Source: an uncultured Lachnospiraceae bacterium
Lineage (GTDB): Bacteria; Bacillota; Clostridia; Lachnospirales; Lachnospiraceae
Assembly: GCA_900318375.1 (NCBI GenBank)
Contig: ONKG01000003.1
Location: forward strand, 1-64,000
Reading direction: 5' to 3'
DNA length: 64,000 nt
Part shown: one piece after another, positions 27,633 to 36,200 of the stretch
How the letters are laid out: each line of letters starts with the position of its first letter
Position numbering within the stretch: the first letter of the stretch is position 1
The notes under the pieces: generated by a model
Database searches by the model: none
Told to the model about the DNA's origin: nothing
The model's input: only the letters and a program-made list of their open reading frames with translations
Made by a program: the position numbers and the translations under genes

Positions 27633-28283
27633 ATGAACGATCTGTTTAACGGAATGTTTATGAAAGTACAAAAGGGTATGTGTATGCTGTCCCCCTTCGG
27701 GATCGCAGTAAAGACATCCGCCGGATACCGCAGCTACAATGTGAAAACCGGGAGACTGCGCAACTGCGACAATATGGTGTTCAGCTTTGGTGACGGCATG
27801 TTTTTTGTGATCCCCGCTTCCAGAGTGAAACCGGGAGACATCATTCTCTCCGGCGGAAAACCGTCCTGTGTCAGACAGGCAGGAAAAGACAGCATCGAAG
27901 TCATCAATTACGAGACGGCTGTCGTCGAGACCATTCTTCCGGAGCGACATGTTTTTATGGGAAACACCTGGTTTTACGGAAAGATCGTATCTCTTTTCGG
28001 TGACGGAGCTTCCATCTGCGGAAAGGGAAATATCGCGAAGATGATGAAGTTCATGATGATGAGCAGCCTCTTGCAGGGCGCTGACAGCGCGGCGGCAGCC
28101 GGCGGCAGCGGGAAGGCCCCGGGGGAGACGGGCGGTATGATGAACACAAACATGCTGATGCCTCTCCTTCTCATGAAAGGCGGCGGGTTTGATGATCTCT
28201 TCGGAAATCTTTTCGAAGAGGATGAAGATGAAGACAGCTGTCCGGATTCCGCAGAGAATCCGGATGAAGAAGATCTTTTCTGA
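27633..28283 (+). CDS. Unknown protein, first gene of the NrtR cassette
   Basis: I do not recognise this 216-residue protein. The first 120 residues look like a beta-rich domain (GYRSYNVKTGRLRNCDNMVF, VIPASRVKPGDIILSGGKP, MGNTWFYGKIVSLFG). A Met/Gly/Ala-rich stretch with MMKFMMMSSLL and MLMPLLLMKGGG follows, and the end is strongly acidic (EEDEDEDSCPDS). There is no signal peptide or clear membrane span. GGAGG lies 7 nt before ATG 27633, which is preferred to upstream starts. It is the first gene after the twin-palindrome promoter and is followed by a VWA gene. Confidence 0.72.
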   Translation: MNDLFNGMFMKVQKGMCMLSPFGIAVKTSAGYRSYNVKTGRLRNCDNMVFSFGDGMFFVIPASRVKPGDIILSGGKPSCVRQAGKDSIEVINYETAVVETILPERHVFMGNTWFYGKIVSLFGDGASICGKGNIAKMMKFMMMSSLLQGADSAAAAGGSGKAPGETGGMMNTNMLMPLLLMKGGGFDDLFGNLFEEDEDEDSCPDSAENPDEEDLF

Positions 28284-28356
28284 GAAAACATAGACAGGCA
28301 TTTTCCGGTCACAGCAAATACAGCAGACGAGCCAACAGACCAGTCATCAGGTAAAG

Positions 28357-28450
28357 CATTGAACAAAGACCAGCCGATCCCCCGGCCGGTTCATCAGGCG
28401 ATGCATTGAACAGACACCAGCCGGTCCCCCGGCCGGTTCATCAGGCGATG
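28357..28450. repeat. Two 47-bp tandem repeats
   Basis: Two copies beginning CATTGAACA and ending TCATCAGGCGATG, each with a central CCGGCCGG palindrome, lie between the cassette's first and second genes. Part of a third copy precedes them. Confidence 0.75.
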
Positions 28451-28487
28451 CATCAAAGAAAGCTGAATCAATATAGGAGGTATAAAA

Positions 28488-29393
28488 ATGGGCGGAGGAT
28501 ATTGGAGAAGAGAAGATTTTGCAAAATATTCCGCAAGGCATGGCAGGAATGTGAGGACAGACGGCCACATTGACACATCCTCCATGCACGGCGCTCAGGA
28601 TATGTATAAAGCCAGAGGGCTGGACCCGGGAATGGATCCCTACAAAGCAGTCCGCGAGTGCTGCGACAATGCGGAACATCCGGAAACAGTTCCGGTGATC
28701 CTGGCACTGGATGTGACGGGATCCATGGGAGGCGCCTGCCTCAAGACGGCAGCATCCCTCAATGTGATCATGCAGAACACGCTTGCCCGGTATAAAGACG
28801 TGGAGTTTATGGTCATGGGGATCGGAGACCTTGCCTACGACAGAGCGCCGATCCAGATCTCTCAGTTCGAATCCGACATCCGCATTGCGGAGCATCTGGA
28901 CAAAATCTGGTTTGAGCGGGGAGGAGGCGGCAACAGTTTTGAATCCTATACAGCAGCCTGGTACATGGGTCTCTATCACACCAGCCTGGACTGCTGGAAA
29001 AGAGGAAAAAAGGGCATCATCATCACCATGGGTGACGAACCCTTAAACCCCTATCTTCCGGCGGAACGCCTGGCCCGGGTCACAGGAGATACTGTGCAGG
29101 CAGATATAAAGACCGCAGAGCTCTACCTCAGGACACTGGAAAAGTTTGAGGTCTTTCATATCGCGATCGATGATGCAGACGACTGCTACAGCCATTACCG
29201 CGAGCAGATCAAAAGAAGCTTCGGAAAGCTTTTGAAAAACAGGCTTAAGGTCTCTACACTTGATCTGCTGCCGCAGACAGTCCTCAAGTGCCTGGAAGCA
29301 GGAGGTGTCCGCCAGGCACAGCAGGACAGTCCCGCAGAAACAGACAGCCGGCCATTCGGCCTGTTCAGCAGACTCGGTACTGTCCGCTGGTAA
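28488..29393 (+). CDS. VWA-domain protein of the NrtR cassette
   Basis: The 301-residue protein has a von Willebrand A fold with a MIDAS site: VILALDVTGSMGGACLK (DxTxS), a later Thr/Ser region (GGGGNSFESYTAAWYM) and IIITMGDEP. VWA proteins usually organise partner proteins through a bound metal. No signal peptide or membrane span is seen, so it should be cytoplasmic. AGGAGG lies 7 nt ahead of the ATG. The product may work with the PurA-like enzyme downstream; that link rests on gene order only. Confidence 0.85.
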   Translation: MGGGYWRREDFAKYSARHGRNVRTDGHIDTSSMHGAQDMYKARGLDPGMDPYKAVRECCDNAEHPETVPVILALDVTGSMGGACLKTAASLNVIMQNTLARYKDVEFMVMGIGDLAYDRAPIQISQFESDIRIAEHLDKIWFERGGGGNSFESYTAAWYMGLYHTSLDCWKRGKKGIIITMGDEPLNPYLPAERLARVTGDTVQADIKTAELYLRTLEKFEVFHIAIDDADDCYSHYREQIKRSFGKLLKNRLKVSTLDLLPQTVLKCLEAGGVRQAQQDSPAETDSRPFGLFSRLGTVRW

Positions 29394-29537
29394 AAGGCCG
29401 GGAAAACACGTGCGGGACCCACGATTAATTCCTGCACGTGTATCCCGCGGCTGAAGCTGCAGGGGTTGGTGGAGCAAGAAGAAAAACCGCCGTTATACAG
29501 AAAAAAACCAACAGGTTTACAGGCGAAAGGAGAAGTC

Positions 29538-30989
29538 ATGCAGCAGATCAAGGTAATCATCGGAGCTTCCTACGGAGATGAGGGAAAAGGACTGGCGGCA
29601 GACTTTTTCTGTGCGCAGGCGGCACGAAAGCACAATACCGGTTCCGGCAGGCTTCTTCTTCCCGGGACTGCCCGCGCCGCGGCAGACGTCATCAATGTCC
29701 TCACAAACGGCGGTCCCCAGCGCGGCCACACTGTGGAACTGGAGGACGGGCGCCGGCATGTGTTCAAACACTTCGGCGCCGCCTCCTTCAGAGGCGCGGC
29801 AATCTATTTTGACAGGCAGTTTATGATCAATCCCATGGAATTCATCCGGGAAGCAGATGAACTCTGCGCAATGAACACTTTCCCTGAAGCTTACGTAAAT
29901 CCGTACTGCAGGTTTACGACTCCCTGGGATATGCTGATCAACCAGATGCTCCAGGAAAAACGGGGAAACCGCAGCAGCTGCGGCTTCGGGATCTGGGAGA
30001 CTGTGCTCCGCTATCAAAGAGGCTGGGGGATCCCCTTTGCTGCCTTCGCAGCTATGAACAGGGAAGACCGGACCGCCTGGCTCCGCCGGGTCCGCGACGG
30101 GTATTTCACGGCCAGGATCCGCGAGATCACACAGGCCGAAAACAGCGGGATGATCAGGTGCGCGGAGACCATTGAAAATGCAGGGTTCAAGGGGATATTA
30201 AAAGGGGAGGATACACAAAATGCCGCCCCTTGTCATGAGAATACAGGCATGGAGGGGAAAACATCTCCTACTTCCGGAGATTGGATGACAAAAAAATCTG
30301 CTGCGGCAGAAGAATGTAAGGCATCCGGCCTGGCTGCAGGTCTGCAGGATTTCTTTTTCACGGAAGAACTGCTCTTCCACTTTGAAGAGGACTGCGAGAG
30401 TATGCGTCTCCTCTGCCCCATGCGGGATGAAGGCTTTTTACGGCATTTCCGGACTGTGCTGTTTGAAAATGCCCAGGGCCTTCTTCTGGATGGAAATGCC
30501 GCAGGCGCGGAAGCTTTCACAACTCCCTCCACAACCGGGATCGGAAGGGTCTTCCGGACAGTGGAAAAGGTTTTTAAGGGAGCAGATGTGGAAGTCTGCT
30601 ATGTGACAAGATCCTATCTGACCCGTCACGGGGACGGAAATCTGGAAAATGAAATCCCGGACAGGCAGCTCGGAGCACTGCTGCCCGGTATATGCGGCGA
30701 TCAGACAAATGTCGACAACTGTTTTCAGGGAAAGCTTCGATATGGTATGATGGATACGACTTTACTGACACAGAGGATCCTCGCCGACTTTTCAAAGTGC
30801 GGAAGGGCGGCAGCAAACCGCTTCCGGCCCTCGGTGATGATCACTCACTTAAATGAACATGCCCGAATCGATACAGACAGCCTGGCAGACCAGTTTGGAA
30901 GGCTTTATTTCTCGGACGGCAGAACTGCCGGCGACGTCACGGCCTTCCGCAGTGAAGCAGCCGTCCGTGACGCCGCGATCATCGCGTAA
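29538..30989 (+). CDS. Adenylosuccinate-synthetase-like (PurA paralog) enzyme
   Basis: The 483-residue protein keeps the PurA core: GDEGKG at residues 13-18 with the catalytic Asp, GGPQRGHT with the His, FENAQGLLLDGN near 309, STTGIG, and a TRSYLTRHGDG block. The region corresponding to the PurA arginine-rich aspartate loop is different (TNVDNCFQGKLRYGMMDT), and the IMP contact TTGRGIG is replaced by SSCGFGIW. I infer a GTP-dependent ligase acting on another substrate. A low-complexity insert occupies about residues 218-255. AAAGGAG precedes ATG 29538. It lies in the NrtR cassette, not with purine genes. Confidence 0.78.
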   Translation: MQQIKVIIGASYGDEGKGLAADFFCAQAARKHNTGSGRLLLPGTARAAADVINVLTNGGPQRGHTVELEDGRRHVFKHFGAASFRGAAIYFDRQFMINPMEFIREADELCAMNTFPEAYVNPYCRFTTPWDMLINQMLQEKRGNRSSCGFGIWETVLRYQRGWGIPFAAFAAMNREDRTAWLRRVRDGYFTARIREITQAENSGMIRCAETIENAGFKGILKGEDTQNAAPCHENTGMEGKTSPTSGDWMTKKSAAAEECKASGLAAGLQDFFFTEELLFHFEEDCESMRLLCPMRDEGFLRHFRTVLFENAQGLLLDGNAAGAEAFTTPSTTGIGRVFRTVEKVFKGADVEVCYVTRSYLTRHGDGNLENEIPDRQLGALLPGICGDQTNVDNCFQGKLRYGMMDTTLLTQRILADFSKCGRAAANRFRPSVMITHLNEHARIDTDSLADQFGRLYFSDGRTAGDVTAFRSEAAVRDAAIIA

Positions 30990-31077
30990 GATGCCGCCCT
31001 TCATGGGTTTACAATCAAGGCTTGCATTCAGGTCTCACATTCAAGGCTCCCTGGAGGCGTCATCGAAGGTGCTCAGA

Positions 31078-31122
31078 GACGGCTCAGAGACGACTCGGAA
31101 ACGACTCGGAAACGACTCGGTA
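31078..31122. repeat. 11-bp tandem repeat ahead of the NrtR gene
   Basis: Four to five units related to GACGACTCGGA and AACGACTCGGA lie immediately upstream of the regulator gene. Confidence 0.7.
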
Positions 31123-31160
31123 GCGGCATGTTTTATTCCGTTGAAAAGGATTATTACATC

Positions 31161-31961
31161 ATGCAGTCAGAGCAGCAGTTCCTGCAGAATTATGATCCGT
31201 CACAGTACGAACACCCTTCCGTGACGGTCGATATCTTGATTTTTACAGTGGCGGACAAAAAACTCCGCCTTCTTTTGATCAGGAGAAATACGCACCCCTT
31301 CCAGGGAAAATGGGCAATTCCCGGCGGATTTCTGCGCATGGATGAATCCGCGGATGATGCTGCCGAACGCAGGATCAGTGAGGAAGCCGGAGTAAAGAAT
31401 ATTCATCTGGAGCAGCTATATACCTTTTCCGCTGTCGGCAGGGATCCCCGGACAAGAGTCATTTCCATTGCCTACATTGCCACCGTTCCCTACGGAAGGC
31501 TCCAGTACAGCGCCGGAAGCGAGGCAGATGAAGCAGCTCTCTTCGCCATCGACGGAATAACAGGCGAAAGCCTGAATATGCATCCGGAGAAAGCAGCCAT
31601 GCCCGGAGACAGCAGCTTTATTCTGACCGGGCCGGAGGGGGAGATCATCACCGGAAATGACCTGGCTTTTGATCATGCCAAAATCATCCGGACCGCGGTG
31701 CAGAGAATGCGGGGCAAGCTCAATTACACAGACCTTGCTTTCGGATTTCTGGAGGACCCTTCCTCCTTTACACTCACTGAGCTGCGCCTGATCCACGAAG
31801 CCATTCTCGGGCATCCCCTTGATATAGGGAATTTCCGCCGTACGATCAAGCGCGAATATGAAGCCGCCGGCCGCATCAGGGAAAAGGGACTGGAAAAAGG
31901 AACCGTCGGCAGACCTGCGATGCTCTACAGCTTCTCGCAGACCCCCGACGGCAGTCTGTAA
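31161..31961 (+). CDS. nrtR: NrtR-type Nudix-winged-helix transcriptional regulator
   Basis: The N-terminal Nudix domain (VTVDILIFTVADKKLRLLLIRR, GKWAIPGGFLRMDESADDAAERRISEEAGV) is followed by a winged helix from about residue 190 (LNYTDLAFGFLEDPSSFTLTELRLIHEAIL, then FRRTIKRE). This is the NrtR layout; family members sense ADP-ribose and control NAD genes. Two GT-N7-AC palindromes at the cassette promoter fit as its sites. The start at 31161 has AAAAGG upstream; an ATG at 31128 is possible. It is the last gene of the cassette. Confidence 0.85.
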   Translation: MQSEQQFLQNYDPSQYEHPSVTVDILIFTVADKKLRLLLIRRNTHPFQGKWAIPGGFLRMDESADDAAERRISEEAGVKNIHLEQLYTFSAVGRDPRTRVISIAYIATVPYGRLQYSAGSEADEAALFAIDGITGESLNMHPEKAAMPGDSSFILTGPEGEIITGNDLAFDHAKIIRTAVQRMRGKLNYTDLAFGFLEDPSSFTLTELRLIHEAILGHPLDIGNFRRTIKREYEAAGRIREKGLEKGTVGRPAMLYSFSQTPDGSL

Positions 31962-31997
31962 ATCCCGTGAATCTTAGAATCTTATAGTATCATTTTC

Positions 31998-32032
31998 AGC
32001 CATCTGATCATTGTTTTCAGGTGGCTTTTTTT
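31998..32032 (+). terminator. Terminator of the NrtR cassette
   Basis: AGCCATCTGA pairs with TCAGGTGGCT (one G-U) and is followed by TTTTTTTG. Confidence 0.85.
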
Positions 32033-32130
32033 GTTGAAGGATATGCTCAGACAAAAATCTCCCCTATATCATGTCCTCAGCATCATGCCCTCAAAAGGCC
32101 GGTTCATCATGCCCGCAGCATCATGCCCGC

Positions 32131-32158
32131 AAAAGGCCGGTTCTTTCCAGAGACCGGC
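32131..32158 (-). terminator. GH114-like gene terminator
   Basis: On the minus strand GCCGGT and ACCGGC pair around the gene end and are followed by CTTTT. Degenerate repeats (CATCATGCCC, AAAAGGCCGG) lie beyond it at 32080-32140. Confidence 0.5.
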
Positions 32159-33024
32159 TATCGCAAGTGAACATCGCTTGAAATATAATATCCGTATTTA
32201 TTTTTATTGCAGAAGGCAATGATTGCTTTTTTCAGGGAGGCGCTTTTGGTATATTCGAGAACACAGGCATTCAGCCCCGCCCGCTTCGCTCTTCTCAGAT
32301 AAGCCTCATAATAGCCTCTGTCGCTTTTATTCTGCACGCCGAAGCGGTTTCCGCTGTAGCTGATGATCGAGCTGACCACCTCTTCCTGGAAGACGCCCTT
32401 GATCATCCTGGCTTTTCCGCTGTTGATCAGCCTGGTGACAAACTCATCTCCGCCATTGATGTAGATCGGAATACCCTTCTTATAGATCCTGGTAATAATG
32501 GATAAGAGCCCCTTGTAGATGGATTCACGATGATAGTGATAATAGACATCCGCGTTGTCCAGCCACAGTCCGTCAGCGCCTTTTCTGCGCACACTTGCGA
32601 CCAGTTCATTGACGATAAAATCCTGCCAGGGCTTCTTGGATACATCGATCCAGCGCTCATCCCCCCAGTTGGCATATCTGCCGAGCTCATATTTTTTGAA
32701 GCGTTTATAATACGGACGATAGGTCTCAAGGCTGCCGATACTCATATAAGAGTAAATCTTTTTTCCGCCGGCTTTCAGGGCCTTGATCTCATGAGGATAA
32801 TAATACTGCACGTCAAGAACGACATTCTTGTAGTTTTTTATCCTGCTTTTTGTCCCCCCGTGGTTTGTTCCGAGAATAATCATCCAGGAGTTCGCCGAAG
32901 CAGCCTCCGCAGATACGGTAAACAGCGGTCCATACGCTGTGAAAAAAAGCATTGCCGCCAGTAAGATCGCTGTGAGTCTTCCCCATAGCGACAATGTACG
33001 TTGTTTACCGGTTCGTTTGTACAT
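32158..33024 (-). CDS. Secreted GH114-like (endo-alpha-1,4-polygalactosaminidase family) protein
   Basis: A positively charged start and a hydrophobic segment (LTAILLAAMLFFTAYG) with AEAASA suggest a Sec signal and cleavage near residue 42. The mature part is a TIM-barrel with the GH114 pattern: YYYPHEIKALKAGGKKIYSYMSIGSLETYRPYYKRF, KGADGLWLDNADVYYHY, IPIYINGGDEFV and FQEEVVSS. Family members cleave galactosamine polymers; the substrate here is unproven. It could act on a cell-surface or biofilm polysaccharide. GGGGAGG precedes the ATG. Confidence 0.82.
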   Translation of the reverse strand: MYKRTGKQRTLSLWGRLTAILLAAMLFFTAYGPLFTVSAEAASANSWMIILGTNHGGTKSRIKNYKNVVLDVQYYYPHEIKALKAGGKKIYSYMSIGSLETYRPYYKRFKKYELGRYANWGDERWIDVSKKPWQDFIVNELVASVRRKGADGLWLDNADVYYHYHRESIYKGLLSIITRIYKKGIPIYINGGDEFVTRLINSGKARMIKGVFQEEVVSSIISYSGNRFGVQNKSDRGYYEAYLRRAKRAGLNACVLEYTKSASLKKAIIAFCNKNKYGYYISSDVHLR

Positions 33025-33236
33025 TTCACCTCCCCGTATATGTGAAAACCAAAGACATTCTTAGCCATCTTATCATCATTCCATTATTTTGTGAAGTAAA
33101 ATTTCGTATATACAATATATTGTTTTCGCTTTTTTGTTATTATTTCTGCTGCGCTCCTGCCGCCCCCTGCCCCGCCGGCTCGTGTACCCTTTAAGGCAGA
33201 TAATTTCATTGCACGGCCGGCCAGTGCCGGAAAAAA

Positions 33237-33270
33237 AGCCCCTCGCGGAAAACATATCCGCGCAGGGGCT
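33237..33270 (-). terminator. lacZ chimera terminator
   Basis: On the minus strand AGCCCCT-CGCGGA pairs with TCCGCG-AGGGGCT and is followed by TTTTTTT. Confidence 0.9.
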
Positions 33271-33276
33271 TATGGA

Positions 33277-36200
33277 TCATATCGCTTCTATAGTCACTTC
33301 AAAATGAAGGTCCCGGTCTGCCTGCAGACAGTACTGAGGAAGGGTTTGCGCCCCCCAGCTGTCGTCGCCGCCGACGCCTGTCTGCATCAGCGCGCAGCGG
33401 ACATCCGTGTAATGTACCGGAGGAAGCTCATAGGGATGTGAGGCATTCTCCAGTTCCTGCGCCGTGTAGGGCAGGGCTGAAAATTCCATGACCGGACGTA
33501 TCGAAAGATTTTCCTCCTTACTATTACTCTTTACGCCCATGCCGCTCTCACAGTTATTCCCGTACATATTCCCTGCGGCGAAAACAATTCCCCTTCCGCC
33601 GCGTTCTGTCACCTTGGCCCAGCGCACCCCGGTGCGGTTTCCGCACTCCTGAGGAACCAGGTAAGGGGACATATTATCCGCCACCGTGCTGCTGTAGATT
33701 CCAAGCCTTGCGCCGCGATTTCGGTCAACATAATTTTCCGCAGGCCCCTTTCCGTAGAAAGTAAACCGGTCAAAATCCGGTTTCAGCCGGAATCCGAAAC
33801 CAAACAAGGGCATGGGAGGAAGAGCTGTGACAAAGCCGGAGACTTTTCCGGTCCCGGTCTCAGTCCCGGTCCTGGTCCCGGTCTCAGTCCCTTTCTCAGT
33901 CCCGGTCCTGGTCCCGTTCTCGGTTCCGCTCCAAATTCCGCTTTCAGTCCCGGTTTTTGTCCCGGTTCTGCTCTCCGTTCCTGCCCCCTGCGTTCCCGTC
34001 GTCACGGGCTTCCAGTCCATAGAGATTGTGAGTCTGCCGTCAGCATAAAACTCATAGCCGATCGTAACAAACGGAAGCAGGTCAAGAGGATTCATTGCCG
34101 CATTCTCACCGGAAGACTGTTCCGGCTTCTGCTCCAAAACCTGGCCGGACTGCTGTTCTGCCGTGAAGGTCTGACCCATCACTGTTCCCGGAATCGGAAG
34201 GGCATGCCTGATCTTGAGCAGAACAGATTCCCGCTTAATGAAGATACGCAGAGTCTCGGGACGCGGGATCTGATATTCATCCGCAAGCTTCCATATTCCG
34301 CAGCGGGCACCCATCCGGTTTCCGGTATCATTGCTGGTAGGAGCGCGCCAGAAACAGGGCCGGGGCATTTTTTCAAACAGTTCACTGCTGGTAAAAGGAA
34401 GGCCTCTGCTGAAGGCGGGGCCGTCAGAGCCTGCTCTCATCCTGCCTCCGGCGAAGGGATTTCCGCCGCGGCGGAAGGACACAAGCCCTCCCTGCAGAAG
34501 GGAAAACAAAGCGTCGAAATGCTCACCTCGTACACCGATATTAAAGCTGCCCCGGGTCAGTTCCAGCCTGCCTTGCGCCGTCCGAGCGACGATCGTCCGT
34601 CTCCAGTCCCTACCCTTTATTTCTTCAACTATATCAGCTATACCCCCCGCATTTCTGCCGGCAGCACTCTCTGATTTATCTTCTGCAGTCTCTTTTTCCT
34701 CTGCTGTAAAGTCTGCTGACGTCTCTGCTTTCTGCCCGTCCGGCTCTTTTGTTTCTAATGAATCTGCCCCCCTTGTCTGATCCCGCTCTGTTTCCGGTGT
34801 GGAAAAGATTCCCTGACCGAAAGCAAGCTCATATCCTTCCGGAGCCCAGGCAGTGTTTTCCCGCAGGCACATGGAGACTGTCACGGCATACTCGCTGACG
34901 ATTCCTCTTTCCGCCGCTTCAGAGCAGATTCCATCAATCTTTTGAAGAATCTCCTGCGGCAGGGCATATTCCGTCTCCGCCAGGGGAGCTGCCGAGGTCT
35001 CAAGGACAGCTTCCCCAATCTTTTGTCCTTCACAGTCCAGGCGCACAAGGCAGGTGAACTTTTCCGTGCCGGTAAAGAGGTTGTCATTCATGACACGGAC
35101 CCGGTCCTTTTGCACTTCAAAGCGTATGCTCTGGTAATTGTATTTGACTTCCTGCATCTTTCCGGCATAGGGTCTGCGGGTGCCGTCGACGATACCGTTA
35201 CCGGAGAAATCATAATCTGTCGGCCGCTCCCCGAAGTCGCCCCCGTAGGCCTGGAATTCCTCTCCATAGCGGTTCCTGCTTCGGATGGACTGATCGACAA
35301 AATCCCAGATAAATCCGCCCTGATAACGGGGTTCGCGCAGGGTCAGGTCCGTATAGCGGTGCATGCCGCCGCAGGAATTGCCCATGGCATGGGTGTATTC
35401 GCAGCAGATAAAAGGCTTGTCCTTATGCTCCCGGAGGAAGATCTCAATGTCCTCCGCAGACGGGTACATCTGGCTCTCCATATCACTGGTCTGCGGCCAG
35501 GTGCGGTCGTGGAAAATACCTTCGTAATGGACAAGGCGGTCCCGGTCAAGCGCACGGAAACGGTCCGCCATGTCCCGGATCACCTCTCCCCCGAAGGACT
35601 CGTTGCCCACCGACCAGATCAGGATCGAGGGATGATTTTTGTCCCTCTGCCAGCAGGAGTTCACTCTGTCGAGCAGCATATTCCGCCAGCGGCCATCGTC
35701 TCCGGGCACAATGCCGGGCGCAGGCTGTCCGAATTCCGCGGGCGACCAGCTGCCGTGAGATTCCATGTTGTTTTCCGCGATCAGATACAGACCAAGCTCA
35801 TCACAATAACGATAAAGAGCAGATCCGTTCGGATAGTGGCAGGTGCGCACAGCATTGATATTGTTTTGTTTCATCAGCATAAGATCCTGAAGGGTCATCT
35901 CAGCGGACACGGCCCGTCCGCTGTCACAGGAAAACTCATGCCGGTTGACACCCCGGAACACGATCCGTTTTCCGTTGAGGCACATCAGGCCGTCCTTCAT
36001 CTCAAAGCGCCGGAAGCCTACTCTCTCCCGGACAATCTCCAACAGCACCTCTGACATTTCGGAAGAACCTTTCGAAGATACTTCCGAAGAGGTTTCCGAA
36101 GATGCTTCCGAAAACACTGCCAAAGACACAGAAGAATCCGCAGTATTATCCGGGGTTTTACCGGGTTCTGGATCGTTACCGGATCCGGCGGCTTTCCCGC

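Noticed and set aside
29538..30989. Phage-type PurZ or housekeeping PurA
   Set aside because: The IMP and aspartate loops differ from PurA, and nothing phage-like surrounds it; the call stays at PurA-like.
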